A stretch of DNA of 15,918 nt from Lachnospiraceae bacterium UBA3401 (GCA_002358575.1 DEPD01000101.1:1-15918), one strand, 5' to 3'; shown: positions 1 through 7,745, counted from the first letter of the stretch. Notes: generated from the sequence alone by a model not told the origin. Program-made: numbers and translations.

Positions 1-92
1 GCGGTAGCCTTATTTTCAAATGTATTTTTATTAGGCATGGACCAAATACGCTCAATTCTTATCTCTGACGTATCATTTACCCTTTTACTCAC
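1..92 (-). CDS. DNA methyltransferase, N-terminal fragment (cut by window edge)
   Basis: Thirty codons are visible before the window ends. Translation starts at a GTG whose last bases overlap the TGA of the upstream AbrB-like gene (GTGA), behind a purine-rich GGGGGA site, so the two genes are translationally coupled. The visible residues contain IERIWSMPNKNTF. As I recall it, this matches the N-terminal signature (IW-MPN--TF) of element-borne DNA methylases, in which an SAM-binding domain follows. The catalytic motif lies outside the window, so the enzyme class is inferred from this signature only. The protein would methylate DNA, perhaps to protect the mobile element from restriction. Confidence 0.55.
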   Translation of the reverse strand, partial: MSKRVNDTSEIRIERIWSMPNKNTFENKAT

Positions 93-274
93 TTATCTTC
101 CCCCCGCTCACCGGAAAGTTTCATAACAAGAGAATTATTCTTTTTATCGTAGTAAAAATCGAATGTGCTAGTTCCCTTCTCCACGTTCATATTAGTTAAT
201 ATGCTTTTGGGAAGCCTTATGCGCATATCTTTCTGAACCACATATGTATCTAGATATATTAGTTTGTCGTTCAT
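89..274 (-). CDS. AbrB/SpoVT-like DNA-binding protein
   Basis: This 61-residue protein has the length and layout of a swapped-hairpin AbrB/MazE domain. A short beta segment leads into VVQKDMRIRLPKSIL (about residues 12-26, the usual 'R-xLPK' turn), and an acidic, aromatic strand FDFYYDKKNNSLVM follows. The ATG has a good GGGAG site about six bases upstream. The family dimerises and binds DNA as a transition-state regulator or as the antitoxin of a toxin-antitoxin pair. Here the next gene, overlapping by GTGA, is a probable DNA methyltransferase rather than a toxin, so control of that operon is the likelier role. The promoter contains tandem 11-bp repeats that are candidate binding sites. Confidence 0.7.
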   Translation of the reverse strand: MNDKLIYLDTYVVQKDMRIRLPKSILTNMNVEKGTSTFDFYYDKKNNSLVMKLSGERGEDK

Positions 275-281
275 ACTTTTC

Positions 282-336
282 TCCCTAGCCTAATTTTAGG
301 CTGATTTTAGCATAATTTCAGTCTGTTTTCAACCTG
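282..336 (-). repeat. Tandem 11-bp repeats spanning the AbrB-like gene promoter
   Basis: Read on the minus strand, four consecutive 11-mers share the pattern YAGNYTRAAAW, with a few departures: CAGGTTGAAAA, CAGACTGAAAT, TATGCTAAAAT and CAGCCTAAAAT. A fifth, degenerate unit (TAGGCTAGGGA) runs into the ribosome binding site. The 11-bp spacing puts each unit on nearly the same face of the helix. Units 4 and 5 also form a 7-bp inverted repeat (AGCCTAA/TTAGGCT). The layout suggests a cooperative operator, possibly autoregulatory. Confidence 0.6.
304..332 (-). promoter_or_regulatory. Sigma-A-type promoter of the AbrB-like/methyltransferase operon
   Basis: On the minus strand TTGAAA is followed after 17 bases by TAAAAT, with a TGC extension just upstream of the -10. 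Both hexamers are embedded in the 11-bp repeats, so a protein binding the repeats would block RNA polymerase directly. Confidence 0.6.
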
Positions 337-435
337 ATCTAGTAACAAAATTTATTTCTTACAACTCATTTCATATAAATAATTACATTCTCTCATTTGC
401 CGAGAACACACTTTTCATATGGTAACTATACAGTT

Positions 436-464
436 ATTATACAAACCAACACTATCACTGCCAA
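436..464 (-). promoter_or_regulatory. Second candidate sigma-A-type promoter upstream of the AbrB-like gene
   Basis: TTGGCA, 17 bases, then TATAAT on the minus strand. Transcription would begin near position 429, about 155 bases before the AbrB-like ATG. Only an 11-codon ORF without a clear ribosome site lies between, so this could be a distal operon promoter or the promoter of a short RNA. Confidence 0.5.
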
Positions 465-531
465 ATTAAACTCGCAATGAAAAAAGATCCCGAAACCGTA
501 CAGCTACAAGAACCGTTATCAGAGATTATTA

Positions 532-717
532 TTATGTCTCCACAAATATTTTATTTTTCTTCGTTATTATCAAGCGGCCGCCTTCGCACTTGACCACTAC
601 CTCATCCCCTGTTTCAAAATCAAGTCCTGAAAGCCATGCCTCTTGAATCCTTATTGCCAAAGTGGACTTTACCTATACCCCAACTACTCTATAACCATTA
701 ATCGTTTGTATTCTCAT
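532..717 (-). pseudogene. SymE-like toxin remnant interrupted by TAG
   Basis: Reading from the ATG at 717 gives 14 codons ending GYRVVGV, then an in-frame TAG (673-675), then 46 more codons in the same frame. The second part, with RIQEAWLSGLDFETGDEVVV and EGGRLIITK, fits the conserved core of SymE-family toxins ('R(I/L)xGxWLxxxGFxxGDxVxV...GxLII'). In E. coli SymE is an AbrB-fold protein repressed by an antisense RNA. The internal stop and the lack of a well-placed Shine-Dalgarno site before the ATG indicate a decayed gene. Translation from a start after the TAG would lose only the variable N-terminus, but no good start is visible there. Confidence 0.55.
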
Positions 718-1511
718 ATGCCATGCAAATTATTTCCTGTTGCTAAATTCTTTTGTGCTTTTACGAAATTGTATAATCTTTTGCCATTTTATATCTTGGA
801 TTTTCCCCTTGAGCCAAAAAGAACAATGACATAAAAACTGCACCTCTATACGCAGAAGAATAATGTACTTTTAGCAATATGTAAGCCACAAAATGCTGTG
901 TTTACGAGTTTCCAAGAGGTATCGGAGATACCAACCACAACATCTTAACACCAAAGATTGTAAGAATGTGTACAAATCCTTTTATTCATTCTATTTTTCT
1001 TTGCTCTTATTAAATTGTTTACTTATTACTTTTACCAAAAGGTATAGCACTTTTCAGCAAAAGCCCTCTCGTTTTGCCAAATTTTATACAATAAAAAATT
1101 GACAAACCCCCCTCTCCCATAGTTTCCAGTATGAACGAACTGATTTTGCGCAAAACACACTCATATTATTCTATTAAGACTGCCACAAAAGGCTTAAAAT
1201 CAAGGTTTTCTCGTCAGCAGAGCGACTATCTCCACATGCCGTGAGCGGGGAATAAAGATGCACTTGCCTTAGCTTGCTGGGTAAATATAAACCGTAAAAA
1301 CTGCTTTACTTCCTCCCAAAACCTATAATGAACGGCACATATTCACCTCTATGTTACTCCCCCAAAAATTAAGAATTGCTTTTTTAAACAAGCCAATGAT
1401 TAACTATGTCGTGATTTGAAATCTGCTTTTTACTATAGCACATACTTTATTTGCTATTTACTATACCATAGTTTTCTACTTTTGAATACAATATTTAATG
1501 CAAAATGAGCA
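718..1511. other. Intergenic region without a supported gene
   Basis: Short ORFs here lack ribosome sites or recognisable motifs. Visible elements are a small perfect hairpin (GGTATC-GGA-GATACC, 918-932), a 12-bp palindrome TTTTGCGCAAAA (1144-1155) and a more GC-rich block at about 1190-1370. Read on the minus strand, that block holds a five-codon ORF (1323-1340, MCRSL) behind GAGGTGAAT, then a purine-rich GGGAGGAAG with no coding sequence after it. It resembles the leader of a lost gene. Confidence 0.5.
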
Positions 1512-1546
1512 GAATAAAGCCTACAAATCTTATTGGGATTTGTAGG
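1512..1546 (-). terminator. Probable intrinsic terminator of the 62-residue protein gene
   Basis: A 10-bp perfect stem (CCTACAAATC/GATTTGTAGG) with a 7-base loop sits 14 bases after the upstream stop codon. On the minus strand it is followed by the imperfect U-rich tail CTTTATT. Confidence 0.55.
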
Positions 1547-1560
1547 TATTATTCCAACCA

Positions 1561-1749
1561 TTATACTTCAAACTCTTTCATCTCTTCCTGCGACAACGGT
1601 CTACCAAGTTGTTTCGACAGCAATATTGCTTCTCTCAGGCGATACACTTTTCCGTCAGAAGGTGCTGTTAGTCTTCTGTCCGGCATTCTTTTGCCAAATC
1701 TACCGAATTTATCTATAATAGTTTTTTGCTTCCTCTCTGCTACGATCAT
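1561..1749 (-). CDS. Small basic protein of unknown function (62 residues)
   Basis: The ATG at 1749 is preferred because AGGAAGG lies nine bases upstream. A GTG at 1758 in the same frame would be almost on top of that site. The N-terminal half is basic (AERKQKTIIDKFGRFGKR) and the C-terminal half is helical, ending LGRPLSQEEMKEFEV. No family is recognised. The terminator hairpin just after the stop codon supports a real transcription unit. A chain of tiny ORFs lies immediately upstream in the same direction. Coding status is moderately likely; the function is unknown. Confidence 0.5.
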   Translation of the reverse strand: MIVAERKQKTIIDKFGRFGKRMPDRRLTAPSDGKVYRLREAILLSKQLGRPLSQEEMKEFEV

Positions 1750-1763
1750 ACCATTCACCCTTC

Positions 1764-1832
1764 CTAAAAATATTTGTTGATCAATGCAATAACACCATAC
1801 GAATCAATATATAACATATGCCAATCTATCAT
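1764..1832 (-). CDS. Possible 22-codon ORF
   Basis: The ATG directly follows the TAA of the upstream remnant (TAAATG). The ORF encodes MIDWHMLYIDSYGVIALINKYF and ends six bases before the alternative GTG of the next gene. The only support is the tight packing and a GGGGG run five bases upstream. It may be part of a decayed gene. Confidence 0.2.
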   Translation of the reverse strand: MIDWHMLYIDSYGVIALINKYF

Positions 1833-1961
1833 TTATGCCCCCAGTTCCTTCATATAGTATGATACTAAATCTGTGTCGTAATATAGATTTCAGTCAAATT
1901 CAATCTTAATATATCTGCATAAAAGAAATGTAAATTCAGATAAACTATCACTCAATCTCAT
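1833..1961 (-). pseudogene. Small ORF interrupted by TGA, possible gene remnant
   Basis: From the ATG at 1961, 23 codons read to an in-frame TGA (1890-1892). The same frame then continues for 19 codons as NLYYDTDLVSYYMKELGA to a TAA. The segment across the stop (IKIEFD-stop-NLYYDTDLV) reads like one continuous protein broken by a nonsense change. No Shine-Dalgarno site is evident and no family is recognised. Confidence 0.25.
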
Positions 1962-2057
1962 TGTTATTTGAAATTCGCTTATTACACTGATTTTGTTTGT
2001 CTATAACAAATATAACATAGATATTTGTATTCGGATAGCCTCCATCGAAATAAATGT

Positions 2058-2103
2058 GAACAAAAGAAAACCTCCAAATTTTGTTTAACTTGGAAGTTTT
2101 CTT
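2058..2103 (-). terminator. Intrinsic terminator after the STAND nuclease gene
   Basis: A 14-bp stem with one G-U pair (minus strand AAGAAAACTTCCAA / TTGGAGGTTTTCTT) and a 12-base loop begins 29 bases after the large gene's stop and ends in TTTTG. The A-tract on the other side would also let it stop plus-strand transcripts. Confidence 0.75.
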
Positions 2104-2132
2104 CTGATCACTTTCTTCTAAAGATATTTTAC

Positions 2133-5100
2133 TTATCTGTCCATCAATTTATAGCTTATTTCTCTTACAGCCCCTAACTGTTTTTCAAACATAATATCCC
2201 ATAAATCTAAACACTTTGCAGCAATCTGTTTATGTATTCTCCCTTCAGAATTAGCTGTTTCATCATATAAAGCCATAATTAATTTTGATATTTCATTCTC
2301 AATCCCCCATTGATCTCTCAATTTATCTTTTTCCATCTGCAACACATTTTCACATAGTGCAATAATGATATCTGCATAATCAACAACAGAAACTGCACTT
2401 TCTTCCAAAAAATGTGTAAATGCATATGTGGTTCTTCGTCCTGCATTTGACTTCATCAGTTCCTGTAGAAATTCCTTATCACGTTCTGCATCAATATTTT
2501 CACTTTTAAAAATCAATGATAACGGACAGCCCTCGTCAATATCAAACTTTCTATATTCCAAAATAATTTCTTTAGCAAGTTCCCGATATTTGTCAATTTT
2601 CAAATACATCACTGCCCTATGTAATATCGCTCTTAACTGTTCCTTGCTTTTCATTCCAACGTCAGATATGATATCCTCAAACTCATGATACCTTATATAA
2701 AAATCACAAACTGCATGACCTCCTAACTCCATCAACTCTTTATCTGCAGATTTCATACATTGTTTTACTACTTTCAGTATTCTTTTTCCATACTTAGAAT
2801 ACAACCTGATTAGCATAACTTTTGAGTCAGGAAAATTTACCATTCTGATATCAGATTCATACAGGGACAAGATCCTTTCTTCTGCCCAAGGTCTGTCGAT
2901 GTTATAAGAGGGCCACAAAACATATAACGATGCGAAGCGAATTATTGGATTTTCGTCCCTTATCAGTTTTTCAATAGTCTCCTTAAAATGCTCTAATAAT
3001 TTTTTATCTTCCCACAACATAGCGCCTATCGCATTTATAGCATGTCCTCTTGTACAATTTAACGCGTATTCATGAAGCGTCCTGCTGCTTAACCGATCCG
3101 CTTTTTTTGCGTCCTTCACTTCCTCTGGTTCTGATTCCTTATTATTTAACGCTATCTCTTTTAATTGATTTAATACCTCAAATGACCACTTGGCATTTTT
3201 TAATTTCTCAACAATAATACTAAAGTAACAATCCCGATCTGTCTCCATATCACATGGAAATTCACGAAACATCTTCTCTATAATTTCTATAGGAACCTTG
3301 CTTATATTTTCCGAAAAAGCTACCCCGGAAAATAGAGAATTGATAAAAGCCGACAGTACACTGTCTTTATGCTCGATTACAAGTTGAATCATTTCTTCTG
3401 TATCTCTACTAACCGCATTGCGAAAGTTACTGACATACATGGAATATGAACTTTCAACAAAACATCCTTTTTCTTCAACCCATTCAGAATGCCTTTTCAT
3501 TGGCAGCTTTTCATTTGTTATGATGCGAAGCCATTGCTTTTTTCCTATATTTTTTCCAGAGATTGGAGATTCAACGCTTCCCATCTGAGAACTTTCTCTA
3601 TAATAGCAAGATTCAATTTTCTCAAAACGTCTATTCAATACCTGTAATAATTCTTCTGTTTCTTTGCCTATCCTTTCTTTGGGCAGACAGGACAATAATT
3701 CCCATTGCAAATCTCCCCAAAAGCTCCAATACACAGATTCGTATTCTTTATTTTTGTTCTGCTCGATTCTACGCCTATACCAATCAGCTGCATTGGATGA
3801 AATATACTTACATATATTTTGCTCCAAACTACAAAATGCCTCATAATCACAACTGTTACTATGCGCTTTTATAACTTTCTTCGCTAATTCCAGCTTATCT
3901 TCTGCTCCACTTGTATCGTCAAAAATATTTTTGTCTAAATCACTACATAAATAACTTATAACTCGATTACTAAAGTTTTCTGGCAAATATGCCATACCTG
4001 ATAAAATGATTTCGTTAAATACATAATACCCCTTTCCCATATACGGCTCATAGCGTTTCCAAAAAGCTTCTGGTGTTTTAGCAATGATGGTCAGATTCGC
4101 TTTTTTTACCAATTCCACACAACATCTCTCAATTCCACGCATATGCCTGTACATTCCAGACCATTTACTATACTTCACTTCCAATGAATTACTGTCTGGA
4201 ATATATGGAAGCAGTAGATCTGTCACTGTTTCTCCGTTAGATATCTGCAAAGAGTTATCTGAAATAAGAATATCCGTTTGTTCACGAAATATTTGATGCT
4301 CTTTACTTTCAATCCTATTGGACAGCCAAAATGCAATCAGACGAATTGTCCTTATTTCCTGTTGGCTTAACATGGACTTCAGATTTATGTATAAGTTTTC
4401 CGAAAAATCAGGATAATGTGTATAAAATGCCATCCTCAATTCAAACACTTCATTCTGCTCTTTAACCAAATTATTTCCAATGCACCTTACAAATTCCCTG
4501 TCATCCTCTTTACTTTTGAAAGCATGTTCTCTAATAAAAGTAATCTCCTCAGTATCTAAATTAGGACTGATGCTTTGTAATATCCTAAAAACAATTTCTT
4601 TCCTCGATGGGTTCCTAAACCATTTTTCTAATATTCCCTGCCTTATTAAAGCGGACACATACTGTTTTCTTCCAAAAATAACATTATTCAGAATATACTC
4701 TCCATAAAACTTATTTTCACATTCGTTCGTAATAAACTGGAGGATATTATCATCTGGTTCGGATTTCTGCCCTAATAATTCATAAAAAATAAATTTCATA
4801 TAATAACGCACGTTTTCAGAAACCAGCAATTGCTCTCCTGCTTCAATAAACTCCGCTGTATCATAATCTAAGATATTTTGCAGAAACATCTGAACCTGAT
4901 ATCGCTTACTTGGTGTCTGCTTATCTTTCTCACCGATCACCTCCTCTATACTCTGACCATCATAATATTTTTCGGTCATTCGCTTTGACATAAAATAATC
5001 CAAAATAGATTGATGTACAAAACCAACTTTTTCTTTTTGTACGAATATCATCTCACATGATATTAAGTAATCCAGTCCGGTATTTTCAACTCTAAGCCGC

Positions 5101-6701
5101 TGTCTTGGTGCATATAAACGCCCCATCTTATCCAACATATCAACAATGCTGTTTTGAACATCCATAACTGTTTTTTCTTGTATCCCGACTGTTATACTTT
5201 TTCTGCATATCTGCTGATACCACTTTTCAATCAAATGGCTGGTCGTAACACATTCACTATAGGAATCATCCTTATCTAAATGCTGCCATATATATAGATT
5301 ACTTGGTATTTGCAGTATTTCTTTCAATTTTGAGGTAAGGCGGTCATATCCTTCCCCAATAATCTTTCTCACGACATCTTCATCAAAATTCTTTATGCAA
5401 ATTTTTATCCAATCATTTTCTTCCTTATCACTTTTCTTTTCAAACAGCAATTTTATTTTATTATCATTTTCAAGATCATATGCCCTACAGACAAACACTA
5501 CTAAAATCTTATGTTCCCTATCCTGATTAAAATGCCGAACCTGTCCGATCAATTCCGTACAGACTGAAAGTGCCTCCGTTGAATTTGACTGCGTCCATCT
5601 CAATGCATCCAACTGATCTAGTACAATCACTGCCTTCTTACTCTTTGAAATGCAATGTATAGCATATACTATGGAACCAGACAATCCCAGCTCCCTGCCC
5701 CACTTATCACAATTACCGCGAGGTATCCTATGATCAAGCTTTATGGCAATGTGCGGAATATTTTCCTCTTCACAATAATCTATAATAGCTTCTGTACAAC
5801 CACTCTTCCCATATCCAGCTCCGCCAGAAATAATAAATGACTTTTCAGATTTTATTGCATTAATGCAGTCATCAAATTCCTTTCTGTGAACCAGTCCATC
5901 TTTTAATGGTTTAAAAGCATCTCTATACTCCTGATTTATTTGAATAAGTCTTGGAAAAATTCTGTCATCACCATCACGCAAACGCATTTCAATTCTCTGG
6001 TCTTTGAAATAATTCAACAAATATGGCTGCGTAATTTCCACACCCAATATATCTTTCATACAGACTAAGGAAACCATCGCATTGTAAACAGTATCCCTGT
6101 CATTTCTAAATAAAAAACGAATACTCTGGTCTATGTTTTCCTGAATTCCTGCTTCTGAAATCCGTTTATAAAAAATTCTCCTCAAATAATCTATACTTTT
6201 TAGTCTGTCAACTCTTCCATAATCGCTATCTTCAGAAACATTTAGCCCCATTTCCAAACAAAATTCCAGATAAAACTTTTGAAATTCTTTACTGCTCTCC
6301 ATGATTTGAATGTTATAAAAATCATCTGCTTTTCCACTTGTATTTAGCGCCCGGTCATGAAGATCTACTAAAAAAGAACACGTCAATGGGCTAACTAACA
6401 CCACTTTTCTGTTATTATCCCTATTTAACTGAAAATCCCATACTTTAAATATTCTTTTTGATTTTAAATCTGTTATATCCCAATACTCTTTACTCGCATT
6501 TCTTGCTTTGCACTGTTGATGCTCTTTTTCATTCTGCATTGTAGTAACCAAGATATCTGTTCCTTTTTCATCATCACCTAATGCCTCTATAACAACACTA
6601 TAATTTACCTCATCAATAATTTTAAGCATCTCATAAATAGCACAATTATGCTCATATCTATTTCCCTGTTTATCTGCTCTTCCTCCAAGTTCAAATGGCA
6701 T
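2133..6701 (-). CDS. Avs-like STAND NTPase with N-terminal PD-(D/E)xK nuclease domain
   Basis: The 1522-residue protein has three parts. Residues about 10-110 resemble a Cap4/Mrr-type nuclease: E39 (VVIEALG), D49 (GTDILV) and Q63-C-K65, then a W/ITDL segment. Residues about 265-580 form a STAND/NACHT-like NTPase with Walker A GGAGYGKS (293-300), Walker B VIVLDQLDAL (D362), a sensor-like VCRAYDL (R406) and a winged-helix-type FVHQSILDYF (561-570). Residues about 590-1522 are long, helical and repeat-like, with HEAT-type stretches such as NCTRGHAINAI (1215-1225). In Avs antiphage proteins such a C-terminus binds a phage protein, the NTPase oligomerises and the nuclease degrades DNA. GGGAGGA lies five bases before the ATG, and a TATAAT-type -10 lies at 6735-6740. 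The subtype cannot be assigned by eye. It sits just downstream of a toxin-antitoxin-like locus. Confidence 0.8.
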   Translation of the reverse strand: MPFELGGRADKQGNRYEHNCAIYEMLKIIDEVNYSVVIEALGDDEKGTDILVTTMQNEKEHQQCKARNASKEYWDITDLKSKRIFKVWDFQLNRDNNRKVVLVSPLTCSFLVDLHDRALNTSGKADDFYNIQIMESSKEFQKFYLEFCLEMGLNVSEDSDYGRVDRLKSIDYLRRIFYKRISEAGIQENIDQSIRFLFRNDRDTVYNAMVSLVCMKDILGVEITQPYLLNYFKDQRIEMRLRDGDDRIFPRLIQINQEYRDAFKPLKDGLVHRKEFDDCINAIKSEKSFIISGGAGYGKSGCTEAIIDYCEEENIPHIAIKLDHRIPRGNCDKWGRELGLSGSIVYAIHCISKSKKAVIVLDQLDALRWTQSNSTEALSVCTELIGQVRHFNQDREHKILVVFVCRAYDLENDNKIKLLFEKKSDKEENDWIKICIKNFDEDVVRKIIGEGYDRLTSKLKEILQIPSNLYIWQHLDKDDSYSECVTTSHLIEKWYQQICRKSITVGIQEKTVMDVQNSIVDMLDKMGRLYAPRQRLRVENTGLDYLISCEMIFVQKEKVGFVHQSILDYFMSKRMTEKYYDGQSIEEVIGEKDKQTPSKRYQVQMFLQNILDYDTAEFIEAGEQLLVSENVRYYMKFIFYELLGQKSEPDDNILQFITNECENKFYGEYILNNVIFGRKQYVSALIRQGILEKWFRNPSRKEIVFRILQSISPNLDTEEITFIREHAFKSKEDDREFVRCIGNNLVKEQNEVFELRMAFYTHYPDFSENLYINLKSMLSQQEIRTIRLIAFWLSNRIESKEHQIFREQTDILISDNSLQISNGETVTDLLLPYIPDSNSLEVKYSKWSGMYRHMRGIERCCVELVKKANLTIIAKTPEAFWKRYEPYMGKGYYVFNEIILSGMAYLPENFSNRVISYLCSDLDKNIFDDTSGAEDKLELAKKVIKAHSNSCDYEAFCSLEQNICKYISSNAADWYRRRIEQNKNKEYESVYWSFWGDLQWELLSCLPKERIGKETEELLQVLNRRFEKIESCYYRESSQMGSVESPISGKNIGKKQWLRIITNEKLPMKRHSEWVEEKGCFVESSYSMYVSNFRNAVSRDTEEMIQLVIEHKDSVLSAFINSLFSGVAFSENISKVPIEIIEKMFREFPCDMETDRDCYFSIIVEKLKNAKWSFEVLNQLKEIALNNKESEPEEVKDAKKADRLSSRTLHEYALNCTRGHAINAIGAMLWEDKKLLEHFKETIEKLIRDENPIIRFASLYVLWPSYNIDRPWAEERILSLYESDIRMVNFPDSKVMLIRLYSKYGKRILKVVKQCMKSADKELMELGGHAVCDFYIRYHEFEDIISDVGMKSKEQLRAILHRAVMYLKIDKYRELAKEIILEYRKFDIDEGCPLSLIFKSENIDAERDKEFLQELMKSNAGRRTTYAFTHFLEESAVSVVDYADIIIALCENVLQMEKDKLRDQWGIENEISKLIMALYDETANSEGRIHKQIAAKCLDLWDIMFEKQLGAVREISYKLMDR

Positions 6702-6873
6702 ACTATTCCTCCCATTTTTGCATCAAAAATGTTTATTATATTTTAATCAAATCACTATTATCATATATTATTTCTTCAGCATCATAATGACAATCAGCAT
6801 TTTGTATGATTACCGATTATTGTTTTTCTTGTTTGTTCTCTTTTATTTTAAGAATAAAAAACTTTATCGTATT

Positions 6874-6897
6874 AATCTATAATTTAATCTATAATTT
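6874..6897 (-). repeat. Perfect 12-bp tandem repeat upstream of the STAND gene
   Basis: Two exact adjacent copies of AAATTATAGATT (minus strand) lie in the AT-rich space between the small-RNA terminator and the STAND gene, about 170 bases before its ATG. They could be regulatory sites or simple AT-rich duplication. Confidence 0.5.
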
Positions 6898-6911
6898 TCC
6901 AGAATATTATT

Positions 6912-6939
6912 GATAAAAAGCAGGCCATATGACCTGCTT
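6912..6939 (-). terminator. Intrinsic terminator of the repeat RNA
   Basis: On the minus strand AAGCAGG and CCTGCTT form a stem around TCATATGG, followed directly by TTTTT. The stem occupies the position of the hairpin in a third repeat unit, so the terminator looks like the modified last unit of the array. Confidence 0.75.
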
Positions 6940-7021
6940 CTTCTTTGTCGGGAATCTATACCCAGATAATTCATTTGTTGGAGCAGCTAACTCCATTCTT
7001 CTTTGTTGGGAGTCTATACCC
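6938..7021 (-). repeat. Two 26-nt direct repeats within the candidate RNA
   Basis: The copies at 6996-7021 and 6938-6963 are identical at 24 of 26 positions, with start points 58 bases apart. On the minus strand each begins GGGTATAGA(C/T)TCCC and ends in ACAAAGAAGAA. The intervening 32 bases hold the variable hairpin. A shortened third A-rich copy lies at about 7051-7058. Confidence 0.8.
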
Positions 7022-7062
7022 TTGATTCTTAGATAGAGCATCTCGCTCTCTTCTTATTTAGT

Positions 7063-7091
7063 ATTGTAGCATATTCTTTTCATAAACACAA
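7063..7091 (-). promoter_or_regulatory. Promoter of the repeat RNA, directly after the toxin gene
   Basis: TTGTGT, 17 bases, then TACAAT on the minus strand, with TGC in front of the -10. The -35 begins seven bases after the toxin's TAA, so the RNA can be made independently of, and probably in excess over, the toxin mRNA. Confidence 0.65.
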
Positions 7092-7097
7092 GAAAAA

Positions 7098-7712
7098 TTA
7101 TAATTTTTTTGCCTCATCAAAAATCGCCTCAATGCCATCAGCTACAAACTTCTCTTCTAAAGAATAAGGTACATTTTTTATTATTTCCTTAATCTGTAAC
7201 AATAATTCATCTATCAGTTTCTTATCCAGCTTTCCTTTTTTCCTTAATTTTACAATTTGATACCCAATATCTTTTGCCTTTGATATTAGTTCGGTTTCAT
7301 ATGCATATTTTAAAATCCCAATCCGGTCATCCTGTGGAACATTATATACTAATTCGCGCAATGATAAATACATAAGATGATACAGAACATCCTTTTCCAT
7401 TTTACACTCTTTTATCATTGTACCCTCTTTTAGTGCAATAAATCTATCTGCATTAACGGTTCTAATTTGATTGTACACTGCATATGTATCATTTCTTTTG
7501 AGTGATACTGGCAGACAGCCCATTGGTCCTAATTTTATCTTATTTGCACCTACTCCGCTGGGAGAACTTGTAAGGGGCATAACAATGGCTGTTTCCTTAT
7601 CATTATTTTTCTTAAATACAACTGCCAAGTGTTTCCCATTAAATTCACAATTGCGAACAGGATCAAAAATCACATTATATATGTATCCCTCTTTAATATC
7701 ACTAAAACGCAT
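7098..7712 (-). CDS. PemK/MazF-like endoribonuclease toxin
   Basis: The 204-residue protein begins with a MazF/PemK-type barrel: GYIYNVIFDP (9-18), GKHLAVVF (26-33), IVMPLTSSPSGVG (43-55) and the characteristic VYNQIRTVNADRF (79-91). T48 in PLTSS matches the catalytic threonine of MazF; H28 stands where MazF has its catalytic arginine, which is unusual. A helical extension of about 90 residues roughly doubles the normal MazF length. Such proteins cut mRNA at short motifs. The ATG has GGAG seven bases upstream and a dedicated promoter. No protein antitoxin lies next to it; instead a repeat RNA with its own promoter follows the stop. A type II toxin that has lost its partner is the main alternative. 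Confidence 0.75.
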   Translation of the reverse strand: MRFSDIKEGYIYNVIFDPVRNCEFNGKHLAVVFKKNNDKETAIVMPLTSSPSGVGANKIKLGPMGCLPVSLKRNDTYAVYNQIRTVNADRFIALKEGTMIKECKMEKDVLYHLMYLSLRELVYNVPQDDRIGILKYAYETELISKAKDIGYQIVKLRKKGKLDKKLIDELLLQIKEIIKNVPYSLEEKFVADGIEAIFDEAKKL

Positions 7713-7745
7713 CTTCTATCTCCATTTTTCCTATGTACTTTTTCT

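Larger units (their letters stand above)
6912..7056 (-). ncRNA. Candidate repeat-containing antitoxin RNA of the MazF-like toxin
   Basis: A sigma-A-type promoter just after the toxin stop codon and an intrinsic terminator define a transcript of about 140 nt without a credible ORF. It consists of two ~55-nt units plus the terminator. Each unit has an A-rich segment (AAGAAGA), a hairpin whose sequence differs while its pairing is kept (AGAGC-GAGAT-GCTCT; TGGAG-TTAGCTG-CTCCA), an AT-rich linker and the near-constant GGGTATAGAYTCCC. In unit 1 the loop AGAT can pair with the ATCT just after the stem, giving an H-type pseudoknot. Known type III antitoxins are tandem-repeat RNAs that fold as pseudoknots and are cut by a MazF-fold toxin at A-rich sites. 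The match to that logic is an inference. Unlike known type III loci, the RNA lies downstream of the toxin and has its own promoter. Confidence 0.6.

Noticed and set aside
6740..6830. 26-codon open frame just upstream of the STAND gene (ends NSDLIKI)
   Set aside because: It has no start codon after the preceding stop and no homologue I recognise; low-GC sequence produces such frames readily.
6938..7021. Mini CRISPR array (two 26-nt repeats, 32-nt spacer)
   Set aside because: Only two copies that differ at two positions, the 'spacer' is itself a hairpin matched by hairpins in neighbouring units, no cas gene is present, and the array has its own promoter and terminator like a small RNA gene.
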